Of a stretch of DNA of 64,000 bases, positions 34,712 to 43,569 are shown piece by piece. Under the pieces are notes generated by a model that saw nothing but the letters and a program-made list of their open reading frames with translations, was not told where the DNA came from and did not search any database. Within the stretch, counting starts at the first letter, position 1. The number at the start of each line of letters is the position of its first letter. The translations under genes were made by a program, and so were the position numbers. The DNA lies in NCBI RefSeq assembly GCF_900114475.1, contig NZ_FOTE01000002.1, forward strand, positions 372,001-436,000, given 5' to 3'. The DNA is from Paenibacillus sp. 1_12 (lineage in GTDB: Bacteria > Bacillota > Bacilli > Paenibacillales > NBRC-103111).

Positions 34712-35868
34712 AGCTGCGTATAGGGATGATTGCAGTCCTTCTTAGCATTTGCCTGATCATCCTTTCGGGGTGCAGAGGCAATATGGAACTGAACGAATTG
34801 CATCTTGTCCATTCGGTCGCCATTGATGCTGGGAGCAATGGATCCGTTAAGCTTACAGCCGAAATAGCTGAACTATCCCCCAGCGGACAACAACCAAAAG
34901 GGATGCATAACGGTACCTTTTTTCTGTCTACGGAAGGAAAAAGCTTGTTTGAAGCCGCCCGCCTAATGAGAACCAAATCGGACCGAACGCTGTTATGGGG
35001 ACATACCACGGTTATCTTATTCAGCAAAAAGGTGGCTGATACTGGTATCGATAAGCATATAGAGGGCATTCGACGATTAAAGCAGTTCCGTAATTCCACG
35101 CTGCTTTATGTAACAGATGGCAATGCCTCTGACGTCCTCCAGGTGTCTAAGCCGGACGGTCCGATTTTTTCACAAGCTTTAAAAGGATTGTCACTGGGTG
35201 ATAAAGACACCGCATTAACACAGCAAACGAGTTTAATTGATGTTTATAAAGAGCTGGTCAATCACACCCAAGATTTAACTATACCAGCGCTTCAGGTTCT
35301 CAAGGATCCAATTAAAGGAAATAAACCTCAGCTGCAAGCAATGGGCCTATATGCATTCCAGGGCGAGCGACTCATCAGTCTTATGAGTGCAACGGAAACC
35401 AAGGGATATTTACGATCCTTAAACAAGATGAAGAGCTCTGTAGAAACGCTCACCTGTGGATCCAACCAGACCATCACATTTGAAAATGTCAGTAACAAGA
35501 GTCTCATACAACCATTTGTCGATGGCACTCTGAAACCAAAAATCCATATTGAGATTTATGCGACGTTGAATATTACCGGATTTGAGTGTAAGGGGGCTCA
35601 AATCACTCCCGATAAGATCATTGATTTGGAAAAACAGCTAAACAAATCAATCGCCAGTGAAGTACAGCAGTATATCCGTTATTCTCAAAAGCATAAGGTC
35701 GACTTGCTCGGTATCGGGGAAAAAATTCATCGCAGCCATCCAAAATATTGGAAAAGCATGCAAGCAGCATGGCCAGATATTTACGCCTCCTCCCAAGTTA
35801 CGGTCACGGCCCATTGCCGAATTGATCACACGAATTTTATTTTCGAGATCGAGCCCGGTGTGGGTTAA
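34708..35868 (+). CDS. Spore germination lipoprotein, GerAC/GerKC type
   Basis: 386 residues. The signal peptide MKLRIGMIAVLLSICLIILS ends in a lipobox at SGC, so it is a membrane-anchored lipoprotein of the spore. Family stretches include ELNELHLVHSVAIDAG, FFLSTEGKSLFEAARLM and WGHTTVILFSKKVAD. The Ger(x)C C-terminal domain ends with KYWKSMQAAWPDIYASSQVT. It is the C subunit of the same receptor. The gene overlaps the A gene at ATGA and is followed by a terminator at 35918. Confidence 0.94.
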   Translation: MKLRIGMIAVLLSICLIILSGCRGNMELNELHLVHSVAIDAGSNGSVKLTAEIAELSPSGQQPKGMHNGTFFLSTEGKSLFEAARLMRTKSDRTLLWGHTTVILFSKKVADTGIDKHIEGIRRLKQFRNSTLLYVTDGNASDVLQVSKPDGPIFSQALKGLSLGDKDTALTQQTSLIDVYKELVNHTQDLTIPALQVLKDPIKGNKPQLQAMGLYAFQGERLISLMSATETKGYLRSLNKMKSSVETLTCGSNQTITFENVSNKSLIQPFVDGTLKPKIHIEIYATLNITGFECKGAQITPDKIIDLEKQLNKSIASEVQQYIRYSQKHKVDLLGIGEKIHRSHPKYWKSMQAAWPDIYASSQVTVTAHCRIDHTNFIFEIEPGVG

Positions 35869-35917
35869 ACATTTACAGCCCGGTCGTGTGATTATTGTAC
35901 ATTTGGAGCATAAACAT

Positions 35918-35957
35918 AAAGCCGATCCTTCCTGACTTGCAGGAGGGTCGGCTTTTA
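35918..35957. terminator. Terminator between gerAC-like and PfpI-like genes
   Basis: AAAGCCGATCCTTCCT pairs with AGGAGGGTCGGCTTT, with one wobble or mismatch, and a T-run follows on the plus strand. The gene on the other side is convergent, so it may serve both. Confidence 0.85.
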
Positions 35958-35966
35958 ATTGCATAA

Positions 35967-36496
35967 CTAGACGCGAACGGTTTTGACAGCTTCAAGTGCC
36001 CTCAGTGTTTCCCTAATAAAAGCTGGCTCATCCTTAGGCGTACGCGACGTTATCAAATTGCGGTCAACTACAACCTCGGCATCCTTAAAATTCGCTCCTG
36101 CGTTGGTCAAATCATCTTGTAGCGGCGGGTAGCTGGTCATGGTGCGGCCTCGGGTCAGCTTGGCGCTAATCAAAATTTGCGGTCCATGACAAATCGCCGA
36201 TATCGGCTTACCCTGCTTGTCGATTTCACGAATGAACGATTGGATGTCAGGATCAAGCCTAAGCTGCTCTGGTGAAGAACCTCCAGGAATCACAACCGCG
36301 TCGAAGCTTGCCGGATCTGCATCCTTGGCAGCTTTTTCGCTCACATAGGTGACCGACTTCTGCTTGCCCTCCATTTCACACCGGCTTTTAATCCAATAAT
36401 AACAGTATCATGTCCAGCCTTGCGAATAGCCTCATATGGCTGCTGCATCTCACTATCCTCAAATTGCGCTCCTAACAAAAATGCTACTTGTGCCAT
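35967..36496 (-). pseudogene. DJ-1/PfpI-family protein gene split by a frameshift
   Basis: An ATG at 36496 with AAAGGAG upstream starts MAQVAFLLGAQFEDSEMQQP, the usual PfpI N terminus with the Glu of the active site. After GLKAGVK the frame is lost. The following frame (MEGKQKSVTYVSEK onward, to 35967) carries the rest of the domain, with FDAVVIPGGSSPEQLR and the catalytic Cys in AICHGPQIL. Insertion of one A at about 36372-36375 (AAATGG to AAAATGG) would restore a 176-residue protein. It is either a recent mutation or a sequencing error in an A run. The family includes glyoxalases, deglycases and stress proteins. Confidence 0.8.
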
Positions 36497-36671
36497 TATC
36501 ATCAGCTCCTTTCAATAACGAGATTGTTATCAAAGCCTATGTCATTTTACCCCATTATACACGCTATTAATCAACGGTTGATTCGACTTAGGGGTCTTAT
36601 GGTATACTGTAGGCAGATCTTGGTAAAGGTATTTAAGGTCATTACTTCGACAATTTAAAGGAGGTCAGCTC

Positions 36672-37763
36672 ATGACTTTGACATCAATTGTTGTTATTGT
36701 GCTTCTTGTTATTGTCGTCGTCGTTATCAGCAACGCCACTATACGTAAATCCAATCAAGAGAATTTCTCCAGTCGTGACCGTCACAAACGTCAAAAACCG
36801 ACTGCGCCAAGGAGAAAGGTTCAATCAACTCAAGCAGCCTCTTATGAGGATACTCCGGTTCCATCCTTGCTCGGTATCCAACCCACAATGCCCATGAAGC
36901 AAGCAGTGCTTCGATTGGAAAAGGCATTGACGGCCGAATTTACAGCTAAGCTCAAAACCCGCATACTAAACAAACAACCGCAAATGTCTCCGGCTGAATT
37001 TGAATGGAAATTCCTTGAGCTAAAGCGATATTTTTTGATGACCGCGATTTTGAAGGATGTTCCCATGTTTAGTGATGCTGTTGACGATATCTGGCATGAA
37101 ATGCTTATGTTTACACGTGAGTACAGCCAGCTTGGAGAAGCTTTTCTCGGTTCTCCCATCCATCATGCTCCACATATCGACGGTGTTCCTGACCCCGATG
37201 GCCGGGCTTGGTTTGATTGGATATATGCCCATATGTTCATCCATACTGCTTATTCCAGTCGGATCTGGGGTCCCTTCTTCCGGTATCCCTTAAATCCCGA
37301 GCGGCTTGAGGAGCTTAGGCAGGCAGAAGGAGCAGCCATACGGTCTGGTAGATTCAATCAACAGGCTTCGGATCGTTATCCGGAGATCCATGAAACTATT
37401 AATAAGCTAATCCATCAGGCCAAGGAACAAGTATCTAAGGCAATTCCCGGTACTACTTACTCCGCAGAGCGACCCGCTTCCCAATCGGCAGCCTATATGC
37501 CTTTTTTGGCTGGAGCCTTACTGTTTTATTCAGCTACCCAGCTCGACAGCTTCGATTCCCTGATGGAACAGCATTATACCCAAGAAGAACTCATCAAGCG
37601 TGAACAAGACACTACGGGCTATGGCGGCGCCTCATCCTGTAGCGGCAGCGATTCAGGTTCATTAAATCACGAAAGCAATTGCAGCAATGATAGTGGTGGC
37701 GGCCATGATAGCGGCAGCTCCTCATCGTCAAGCTGCTCCTCATGTGGTGGCGGAGGGGATTAG
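36672..37763 (+). CDS. GRDP-like (DUF1399-like) membrane protein with Cys/Ser/Gly-rich tail
   Basis: 363 residues. An N-terminal membrane anchor (residues 4-20) is followed by a basic linker. A helical domain (about 70-260) contains AVDDIWHEMLMFTREY (Trp141-His142) and SPIHHAPHID (His164, 165, 168), similar to the WH motif of glycine-rich-domain proteins. The last 50 residues are almost only Ser, Gly, Cys, Asn, His and Asp, ending SSCSSCGGGGD. The tail resembles low-complexity tails of predicted secreted or membrane proteins and could bind metal. AAAGGAGGT precedes the ATG. I do not know its function. The gene is followed by a DeoR regulator. Confidence 0.7.
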   Translation: MTLTSIVVIVLLVIVVVVISNATIRKSNQENFSSRDRHKRQKPTAPRRKVQSTQAASYEDTPVPSLLGIQPTMPMKQAVLRLEKALTAEFTAKLKTRILNKQPQMSPAEFEWKFLELKRYFLMTAILKDVPMFSDAVDDIWHEMLMFTREYSQLGEAFLGSPIHHAPHIDGVPDPDGRAWFDWIYAHMFIHTAYSSRIWGPFFRYPLNPERLEELRQAEGAAIRSGRFNQQASDRYPEIHETINKLIHQAKEQVSKAIPGTTYSAERPASQSAAYMPFLAGALLFYSATQLDSFDSLMEQHYTQEELIKREQDTTGYGGASSCSGSDSGSLNHESNCSNDSGGGHDSGSSSSSSCSSCGGGGD

Positions 37764-37815
37764 TTCATCAGCAGTCTAGAATAATTGAAATTCAAGTGAG
37801 GAAAGGAAGATCATA

Positions 37816-38604
37816 ATGTCACTCATCGGTGAAGAACGCAAACGCATAATTATTGATCTTCTGGAAGATAACGGAGAAGTCACCACAGCAGAGCTGGTTC
37901 TTTTATTACAGGTGTCCAAGGAAACCGTGCGCAGATATCTGGATGATCTTGAAGCTCAGGGTAAGCTAAAAAAAATTTACGGTGGCGCGGTTAAACGCAG
38001 CTATGCTCAGGAGGAATCCCCTTACCTGGAGCGTGTAAACCTGTTTCAGAATCAAAAAACACAAATAGGCCGCCTTGCGGCTGGCCTTGTGCAGGACGGG
38101 GACGTCCTCTTTTTGGATGAAGGTACCACTACCCTATCCATCGTTCCTCATTTGAACCATCAGCATCTTACTATTGTGACCCACTCATTCCCCATAGCGG
38201 CCTTGTTGATAGAAAGAAGCCATCAACATACATTTAAGGGACGCGTGCTGTTTCTTGGTGGTGAAATCAGTGTGAAGCAAGCACGCTGCTCCGGGTCCAT
38301 CACCGAAAACATGCTAAGTTACTACTATGTAGATAAAGCGTTCATTTCTGTCGATGCTCTTCATCCTGAAGCAGGAATCACAAGTTTGGATGAAGGCAAA
38401 GCTCTCATTTCCCGAAAAGCGATCGCACAAACGAGCGATGTTATCGTCATTAGCGATTCCTCCAAGCTGGGTCAACGCTCTCCTTATAAAATTAGCGGTC
38501 TGGAGCACCTATCCCGTATTGTTTGTGATCTGGAGCCTCCCATTGAATGGAGGACGGCGTTGCAGCAGCACTCGATCGAATGGCTGACTGCGGCTGAGAT
38601 TTAG
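37816..38604 (+). CDS. DeoR/GlpR-family transcriptional regulator
   Basis: 262 residues. An N-terminal winged helix-turn-helix (EERKRIIIDLLEDNGEVTTA, LLQVSKETVRRYLDDLEAQG) has the DeoR recognition helix. The sugar-phosphate-sensing domain follows (VQDGDVLFLDEGTTTLSIVP, LGGEISV, YYVDKAFISVDAL). Such proteins repress sugar catabolic genes until a phosphorylated sugar binds. GAGGAAAGGAAG precedes the ATG. It is convergent with the phosphodiesterase-like gene (6-base gap), so its target is not obvious from position. Confidence 0.92.
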   Translation: MSLIGEERKRIIIDLLEDNGEVTTAELVLLLQVSKETVRRYLDDLEAQGKLKKIYGGAVKRSYAQEESPYLERVNLFQNQKTQIGRLAAGLVQDGDVLFLDEGTTTLSIVPHLNHQHLTIVTHSFPIAALLIERSHQHTFKGRVLFLGGEISVKQARCSGSITENMLSYYYVDKAFISVDALHPEAGITSLDEGKALISRKAIAQTSDVIVISDSSKLGQRSPYKISGLEHLSRIVCDLEPPIEWRTALQQHSIEWLTAAEI

Positions 38605-38610
38605 AAAGAT

Positions 38611-39462
38611 TTAATCCAGTGCCGATGTGGACGCTTTGTTCGTCTCATTGGCGAATAAGCCACTAGGCAGCTTTGCATCCCAAGCTTTAGGCGCTTGGAG
38701 CCCAAGAGCATGGGCGACGACAGCGGCTGTATCCATGATTGTAAAACCTTCAAGTGCTGCCCCCGTCTGAATACCTGGACCGATACATCCCCAGAAAATA
38801 GTTTTGTCGAGTGGATGGTCACTTCCATGTTCCTGTGGATGAATACCTCCGCCTCCATGATCGGTTACAATAATAAGCAAGCTGTCCTCCCCTATTCCCG
38901 CTGCTTGTATGGCATCAAGAATAATCCCCGTGTGTGCATCTGTCTCCTCAATCCCTCGAATCTGCTCCGGCGTATTGAAGCCATAACGGTGTCCCATTGC
39001 GTCCGGCCAGTCCAAGTCAATATACATCAATAACAAGTCAGGATTGTCACGAATATAATTCGCTGCTGCTTGAGCCAGTTCACCATCTACTGGGTTATTG
39101 ACTTTGTACACACTCAATGAACGTTCAATAATTCCATCATTAATGGGCTGCCAAGCGCTGAAGGATGCCAGCTTTTTATGAGGATAAGCTTCCCTTGCCA
39201 AGCGAAAAACGGAAGGATATGCTGAATCCTCTGGAAAGGCTGCTTCTGCTGCCAAGTCATTGGTTAAACCATGCTTCTCAGGGACAACTCCGTGCAAAAG
39301 AGCCCCCCAGCATTGCGCACTAATAGAGGGTAAAACCGTCTGAGCATCGAAGGTAAACGCCCCCGACTGAATGAATCGATCCAAATGAGGCGTATGTGCC
39401 CTTTGCACAAAAGTTCCTGCTCCGTCCCACCCGATAATTATGACACGATTAATTGGCTCCAT
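38611..39462 (-). CDS. Alkaline phosphatase superfamily (nucleotide pyrophosphatase/phosphodiesterase-like) protein
   Basis: 283 residues, short for the superfamily but with its metal sites. These are Asp13 in IIIGWDGAG, the nucleophile region TVLPSISAQCWGALLHG (Ser or Thr), DLDWPDAMGHRYG (Asp and His) and VTDHGGGGIHPQEHGSDHP (Asp, His, His). Two zinc ions or similar would be bound. There is no signal peptide, so it acts inside the cell. Substrates may be phosphodiesters or sugar phosphates. It lies 25 bases beyond the DMT transporter gene on the same strand and is probably cotranscribed with it. Confidence 0.85.
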   Translation of the reverse strand: MEPINRVIIIGWDGAGTFVQRAHTPHLDRFIQSGAFTFDAQTVLPSISAQCWGALLHGVVPEKHGLTNDLAAEAAFPEDSAYPSVFRLAREAYPHKKLASFSAWQPINDGIIERSLSVYKVNNPVDGELAQAAANYIRDNPDLLLMYIDLDWPDAMGHRYGFNTPEQIRGIEETDAHTGIILDAIQAAGIGEDSLLIIVTDHGGGGIHPQEHGSDHPLDKTIFWGCIGPGIQTGAALEGFTIMDTAAVVAHALGLQAPKAWDAKLPSGLFANETNKASTSALD

Positions 39463-39487
39463 ACCAGATCACGCTCCTAATATGAGT

Positions 39488-40363
39488 TTACGGGTTTCCC
39501 CAAATACCAATCGAAATGACACCTGCAGTGATTACTCCAGATAAAACAATTCTGCGCAAGCCATCCGATTCTTTTAATAAAAAAATGCCAAATATAGCAC
39601 CGAAAACGGTTCCAATCTCGCGCATAGGGGCCAAATACGATAATGGTGCAAGCTTCATCGCAAATAGAAACAGCAGGTATGAACCCGGTGAGCATACCGT
39701 TCCCAGCAAAATCGTCTTGAAATTCATTTTCCATTCCTGCTTGATCAAACCGGATCGAAGCGCAATCGGACTTAACACAAGCAAATACGCGATATTCGCA
39801 AGCTCGATTAAAGCTACTGGCGAGAGCGTCTGTAATACAATTTTGTCAGTCATGACATAACCAGTGATACACAATCCTACCGCCAATACGGGCAAAAAAT
39901 TTCGAAAAGCAAACGTTTTGTTCTCTCGTTTCTTGGTAAATCCACCGAGTGCAAACAGACCCAGAACGATACCGCATACACCAGCCCAACCTACAGGTGT
40001 CATCGATTCACCCATGAATACTACGCTTAGAACCGGCACAAGCAGCGCACCTGTTCCACGCATGATAGGATACATTTGAGACATGTCCCCAAGCCGATAT
40101 ACAATCGGAAGCAGAAGACAATAAGCCATTTGAAATGTCATGGAAAGCAGCATGAGTGCCAACACAGATGAGGAAAGCTGAGTCTGCAGCAATTCGCTAA
40201 CAAACTGGGGGAGCAAAAGCACAAACGATGTAATGTGAATCGACCATAGGAATACAATTTTATTAGTGCTGGTTTTGGTGAATAAATTCCAAACTGCGTG
40301 CATCAGCCCTGAGCCTATAACGAGTATAAAAGCAATAACGATAACCGTTTTCCACCTTTCCAA
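39488..40363 (-). CDS. DMT/EamA-superfamily membrane transporter
   Basis: About 290 residues with roughly ten membrane segments and duplicated EamA halves (GSGLMHAVWNLFTKTST begins the first, ICGIVLGLFALGGFTKKREN closes it). The frame is open to TTG at 40423, but a strong promoter (TTGACA-17-TATGAT) lies inside that stretch, so the true start must be after about 40378. TTG at 40363 is the only ordinary start between the promoter and the first membrane segment. It has no clear ribosome site, so the start is uncertain. Members export or import small metabolites such as amino acids or sugars. Confidence 0.8.
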   Translation of the reverse strand: MERWKTVIVIAFILVIGSGLMHAVWNLFTKTSTNKIVFLWSIHITSFVLLLPQFVSELLQTQLSSSVLALMLLSMTFQMAYCLLLPIVYRLGDMSQMYPIMRGTGALLVPVLSVVFMGESMTPVGWAGVCGIVLGLFALGGFTKKRENKTFAFRNFLPVLAVGLCITGYVMTDKIVLQTLSPVALIELANIAYLLVLSPIALRSGLIKQEWKMNFKTILLGTVCSPGSYLLFLFAMKLAPLSYLAPMREIGTVFGAIFGIFLLKESDGLRRIVLSGVITAGVISIGIWGNP

Positions 40364-40384
40364 AAGATGAATACTTATGGCTTC

Positions 40385-40413
40385 ATCATACTCCGCGGTC
40401 GACATCATGTCAA
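40385..40413 (-). promoter_or_regulatory. Sigma-A promoter of the DMT transporter and phosphodiesterase genes
   Basis: On the minus strand TTGACA (40408-40413), a 17-base spacer and TATGAT (40385-40390) make a near-consensus promoter. Transcription would start near 40378 and run into the transporter gene. Confidence 0.75.
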
Positions 40414-40482
40414 CTAAAAACAATTAAAAGCAACAAAAAGCAAGTACCACTTAATTACTAGCCTGAGTACTAGACAATAGCA

Positions 40483-40518
40483 AAGCCCGCCGGTTATTCA
40501 CTGCGCCAGCGGGCTTAC
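40483..40518 (-). terminator. Terminator of the antiporter-MarR operon
   Basis: AGCCCGCCGG and CCAGCGGGCT form a strong GC stem directly after the MarR stop on the minus strand, followed by TTTGCTATT. The T-run is short, so efficiency may be partial. Confidence 0.65.
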
Positions 40519-40532
40519 TATCCGATTATTTC

Positions 40533-41006
40533 CTATTCATCCACAAGTGTCATTTCCTTGGAATTATTTTCGTAAAAATGATTGTAAACTTCATTGAGCA
40601 GCAAGATGAGCGTTCTGCTTTGCTCCTCCCCCAACTTCTCGATGAGACCAGAGAAAATAAACTGGTATCTTTCTGTGGCTTTCTGAGCAACAACTTCTCC
40701 TTTTCCCGTCAGCCGCAATAAAGTAATCCGCTTATCTGTAGCATCATTAAAACGTTCTACTAAACCAGCAGCAATTAAATTTTTGATCATTTGTGTGACA
40801 GTCGGTGAGGTAACCGATAATCTTTTGCTAATGTCAGAAATATTGACCCCATGATCGCTTTCATTCGTGAGTAGATTTAAACAAAGCAGAACTCGGATCT
40901 CGCTTGATTTAATACCGTTGACGGTTTGCTTTCGCCACGCGGTTTTACCAAACCGCTCGAAGGTTTCAGACATTTCCTTTACAATAGAAGCCATTTCCTC
41001 AGCCAC
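40533..41006 (-). CDS. MarR-family transcriptional regulator
   Basis: 157 residues from GTG at 41006. I chose it because GGAGGT lies about 10 bases upstream, while the ATG at 41024 contains that ribosome site in its own first codons. A winged helix-turn-helix is visible (VNISDISKRLSVTSPTVTQM, then LVERFNDATDKRITLLRLTG). It lies 40 bases beyond the antiporter gene and is probably cotranscribed. A perfect palindrome upstream of the operon (43228-43256) is a likely operator, giving autorepression relieved by a small molecule or ion stress. Confidence 0.9.
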   Translation of the reverse strand: MAEEMASIVKEMSETFERFGKTAWRKQTVNGIKSSEIRVLLCLNLLTNESDHGVNISDISKRLSVTSPTVTQMIKNLIAAGLVERFNDATDKRITLLRLTGKGEVVAQKATERYQFIFSGLIEKLGEEQSRTLILLLNEVYNHFYENNSKEMTLVDE

Positions 41007-41045
41007 TGAAAATATTACCTCCATTTGATGTTAACATTTACAGGA

Positions 41046-43073
41046 TTACTCCTGTTCAAGAATGGATGCCTCTCGATCACGGATTATCCGTCTGAGCTCG
41101 TTCGCAATGTCCCGAGTAATTATACCACGCTCGTATAAGGCCTGTACCTCATCTCGCTCCGCTTGGATGGCTACCCAATGCAAATCTCTTTTGATTTCTT
41201 CATTTCCTTCCTTATTTCCTTGTCGTGAAAGATAAGGCTTTGACAGTTTATCTTTAATAAAATGGTAGTGGTTAATAACCTCCATTACTTCTTTCTCCTT
41301 TGATCCGGAATGGAGCCGTCCCAAGGTTTCGATAACCACATTGCTGGTTTGAAGCTTAATTTGTCTCATTGCCTCTCGATCAGACCTCGATTGAGCGTCC
41401 GAAAGCCTCGATTCCTCCTTGAAAAAGATTCCCTTAAACCTTTTAGCAATAGACTTTAGGATAATAAGCAAGAGATGCGTCCGATTTGATAAAATCAGCT
41501 CAAGCTGTTCCAAGCTGGCAAGAAATAAGCCGGCATGCTCCTTGCTAATCTCTTTACTTGCCAACAAACGACGCGTTTCTTCACGCTCTATTTCAATAGC
41601 TTCGATTCGAAATTTGGGTTCATTCTTACTCATGTGCAGCCTGCCATACCTGCCTTCACTTGGCTGAATGTGCTTCATCCAACGATTATAATCTGCAAGG
41701 ACAGCCGCGGATTCAACTTCGTTGTCTTCACTCGTAGCGTGATGAACCGCCTCAATCGCTGCGCTCATCATCTTGATCTGACCCAGCCGTTCTTTTTCCA
41801 GACGCTCCACTTCATTCTTCTTTCCATCGTTGTTGGCTAGCAAGGGAAGCACAATGCTAGCTGTAAGAAGAGACAACAAGATAACAACCGTTGCCAGAAA
41901 AATAACCAAGCTGCGTTCTGGAAATGGGTCACCATTCTCGATAATCAGCGGAATTGAGAAGGCTCCCGCAAGCGTCACAGCACCGCGAACACCGGATAAA
42001 GAAGTCATCGCAAGAATTTTAAAGGATATATTCTCACCGTTTTTATTACGGCCAAATAAGCTTCCTACTCGCGAAAAGACGAAGGTCCATAGATACCGAA
42101 GTACGATTAGCATAATGAAAATAGCCAACGCATAAAACATGACTTCCCCATTGTTAAATTCAGGGCTTCCCAGTACTGTACTGAAAACACTTGGAATTTG
42201 TAAGCCCAGAATAACAAATACGAGCCCGTTTAACAGGTAAAGGATCACGGACCAAGTATGGTCTGAAACCTCGTTCGTTCGCGGTTTGGCTTTTTGCGAC
42301 TTATCCCGTTCCACAGCATGCATAACACCACCGGCCACAGCGGCTAATATGCCGGATAAGCCTATTTCCTCTGCTGCCAAAAAAAGTGCGAACGGAGTCA
42401 GAATATGTATGAGCATATGCATGGTCTCGTCTTCGAGTCCGGATCTGCGGAGTAAAATACGTAAACCGGTAATGAGCGATGCCAACACCGCACCAACCAC
42501 AAGGCCGCCAATAGCGATTATCAAGAAGCTGACGCCAGCCTTGGGTAAAGAAAATACGCCGGTTACAGCAGCTGCCACAGCGAATTTGAAAGCGACCAGC
42601 CCTGAAGCGTCGTTCATCAATGCCTCACCTTCGAGCAGATGCATCAAGCTTTTAGGCAGACGGATTCTCCCTGCTAATGCACTGACAGCTACGGCGTCTG
42701 TGGGCGATAGTATGGCAGCGAGGCCGAATGCCACAGGAAGTGGGATTGATGGAATCATCCAATGAATGGCATATCCAATCACAAAAACAGTTGCAAACAC
42801 AAGGCCGACAGCCAGTAATAAAATAGGAGCGCGAAGACGCCATAGTTCACCGCGTGGTGTGTGTTTACCATCGTTATAGAGTAGAGGAGCGATAAATAGA
42901 AGAAAGAAAAGCTCAGGCTCAAGGTGCATATGAATGCCCATTGGAATAAAGGTTACAGCAACACCTAAAGCAATTTGTATGAGGGGAACGGGAACGAATG
43001 GGATTTCCCGATTTATAACATTAGAAACCCCAATAAGAGCAAGTAGAACCAAAATCGTAATAAATAATTCCAT
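41046..43073 (-). CDS. CPA1-family Na+/H+ antiporter
   Basis: 675 residues from ATG at 43073, which has GAGGAG about 10 bases upstream. The longer TTG frame to 43115 is less likely. About twelve membrane segments are present, with the ion-binding stretch LSPTDAVAVSAL and EGEALMNDASGLVAFKFA (the Asn-Asp pair of the family). A long cytoplasmic C-terminal domain (about 430-675) carries charged helices. It exchanges sodium or potassium for protons across the cell membrane. The gene leads the operon with a MarR regulator and would be controlled by the palindrome at 43228. Confidence 0.93.
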   Translation of the reverse strand: MELFITILVLLALIGVSNVINREIPFVPVPLIQIALGVAVTFIPMGIHMHLEPELFFLLFIAPLLYNDGKHTPRGELWRLRAPILLLAVGLVFATVFVIGYAIHWMIPSIPLPVAFGLAAILSPTDAVAVSALAGRIRLPKSLMHLLEGEALMNDASGLVAFKFAVAAAVTGVFSLPKAGVSFLIIAIGGLVVGAVLASLITGLRILLRRSGLEDETMHMLIHILTPFALFLAAEEIGLSGILAAVAGGVMHAVERDKSQKAKPRTNEVSDHTWSVILYLLNGLVFVILGLQIPSVFSTVLGSPEFNNGEVMFYALAIFIMLIVLRYLWTFVFSRVGSLFGRNKNGENISFKILAMTSLSGVRGAVTLAGAFSIPLIIENGDPFPERSLVIFLATVVILLSLLTASIVLPLLANNDGKKNEVERLEKERLGQIKMMSAAIEAVHHATSEDNEVESAAVLADYNRWMKHIQPSEGRYGRLHMSKNEPKFRIEAIEIEREETRRLLASKEISKEHAGLFLASLEQLELILSNRTHLLLIILKSIAKRFKGIFFKEESRLSDAQSRSDREAMRQIKLQTSNVVIETLGRLHSGSKEKEVMEVINHYHFIKDKLSKPYLSRQGNKEGNEEIKRDLHWVAIQAERDEVQALYERGIITRDIANELRRIIRDREASILEQE

Positions 43074-43115
43074 ACCCAAGCTTCTCCTCTTCAGAAATGG
43101 CATGACAGGAAACAA

Positions 43116-43400
43116 TCCAGTACGCCTCTTTCATATATTAATGAGCAATTGACTTTTCGAGCTTATTGTTTTTCACTTCTAACTGAGCTTTTTTAGCATG
43201 TTCGGGCATGAATATATTAAATCACACAATTAAATAGGTTTGCAACCTATTTAATTTCTTGCGAAAGTTAGCACAAAGAGCCATCAGTAAAGTGATCGTA
43301 TTTAGATCCGATGAAATTAATGTATCCCTCAATAGAAATTTGATACCTTTTATTTACAAACAGAATATTCAATGACAGCATTGTCGTAACGGCTGGGGCT
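43116..43400. other. Gene-free promoter region of the antiporter operon
   Basis: Apart from the palindrome at 43228-43256 this AT-rich stretch holds no ORF with a plausible start or family match. The decayed AraC fragment begins at its right end. Confidence 0.4.
43228..43256. promoter_or_regulatory. Perfect palindrome, candidate MarR operator
   Basis: AATTAAATAGGTT at 43228-43240 and AACCTATTTAATT at 43244-43256 are exact reverse complements around TGC. It lies about 155 bases upstream of the antiporter start. A -35-like TTGCAA falls inside it on the minus strand. Size and symmetry suit a MarR dimer, and a MarR gene closes the same operon. Confidence 0.6.
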
Positions 43401-43409
43401 TCGATCCGA

Positions 43410-43560
43410 TCACTAAACGACGCCGAACTTATTATGAATTGGGTCGAGACGCATTACCAGGAGCCTTCACCATCCACATACTCGCCAAGGAGATTCATCT
43501 GTCCCATAAGCATATGTTTGCGCTGTTCAAGCAAAAAACGGGGGAAATACAGAAAGCAGT
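43410..43560 (+). pseudogene. Decayed AraC-type helix-turn-helix fragment with frameshift
   Basis: One frame reads NDAELIMNWVETHYQEP, like the start of an AraC DNA-binding domain (xxIxxYIxxHYxEP). From about 43472 the continuation is in another frame: FTIHILAKEIHLSHKHMFALF and then KQKTGE, matching the first helix-turn-helix. Nothing recognisable precedes or follows, and the region has no ribosome site. It lies tail-to-tail with an intact AraC gene at 43570. It is probably the remnant of an older regulator. Confidence 0.6.
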
Positions 43561-43569
43561 ATCTTGGAT

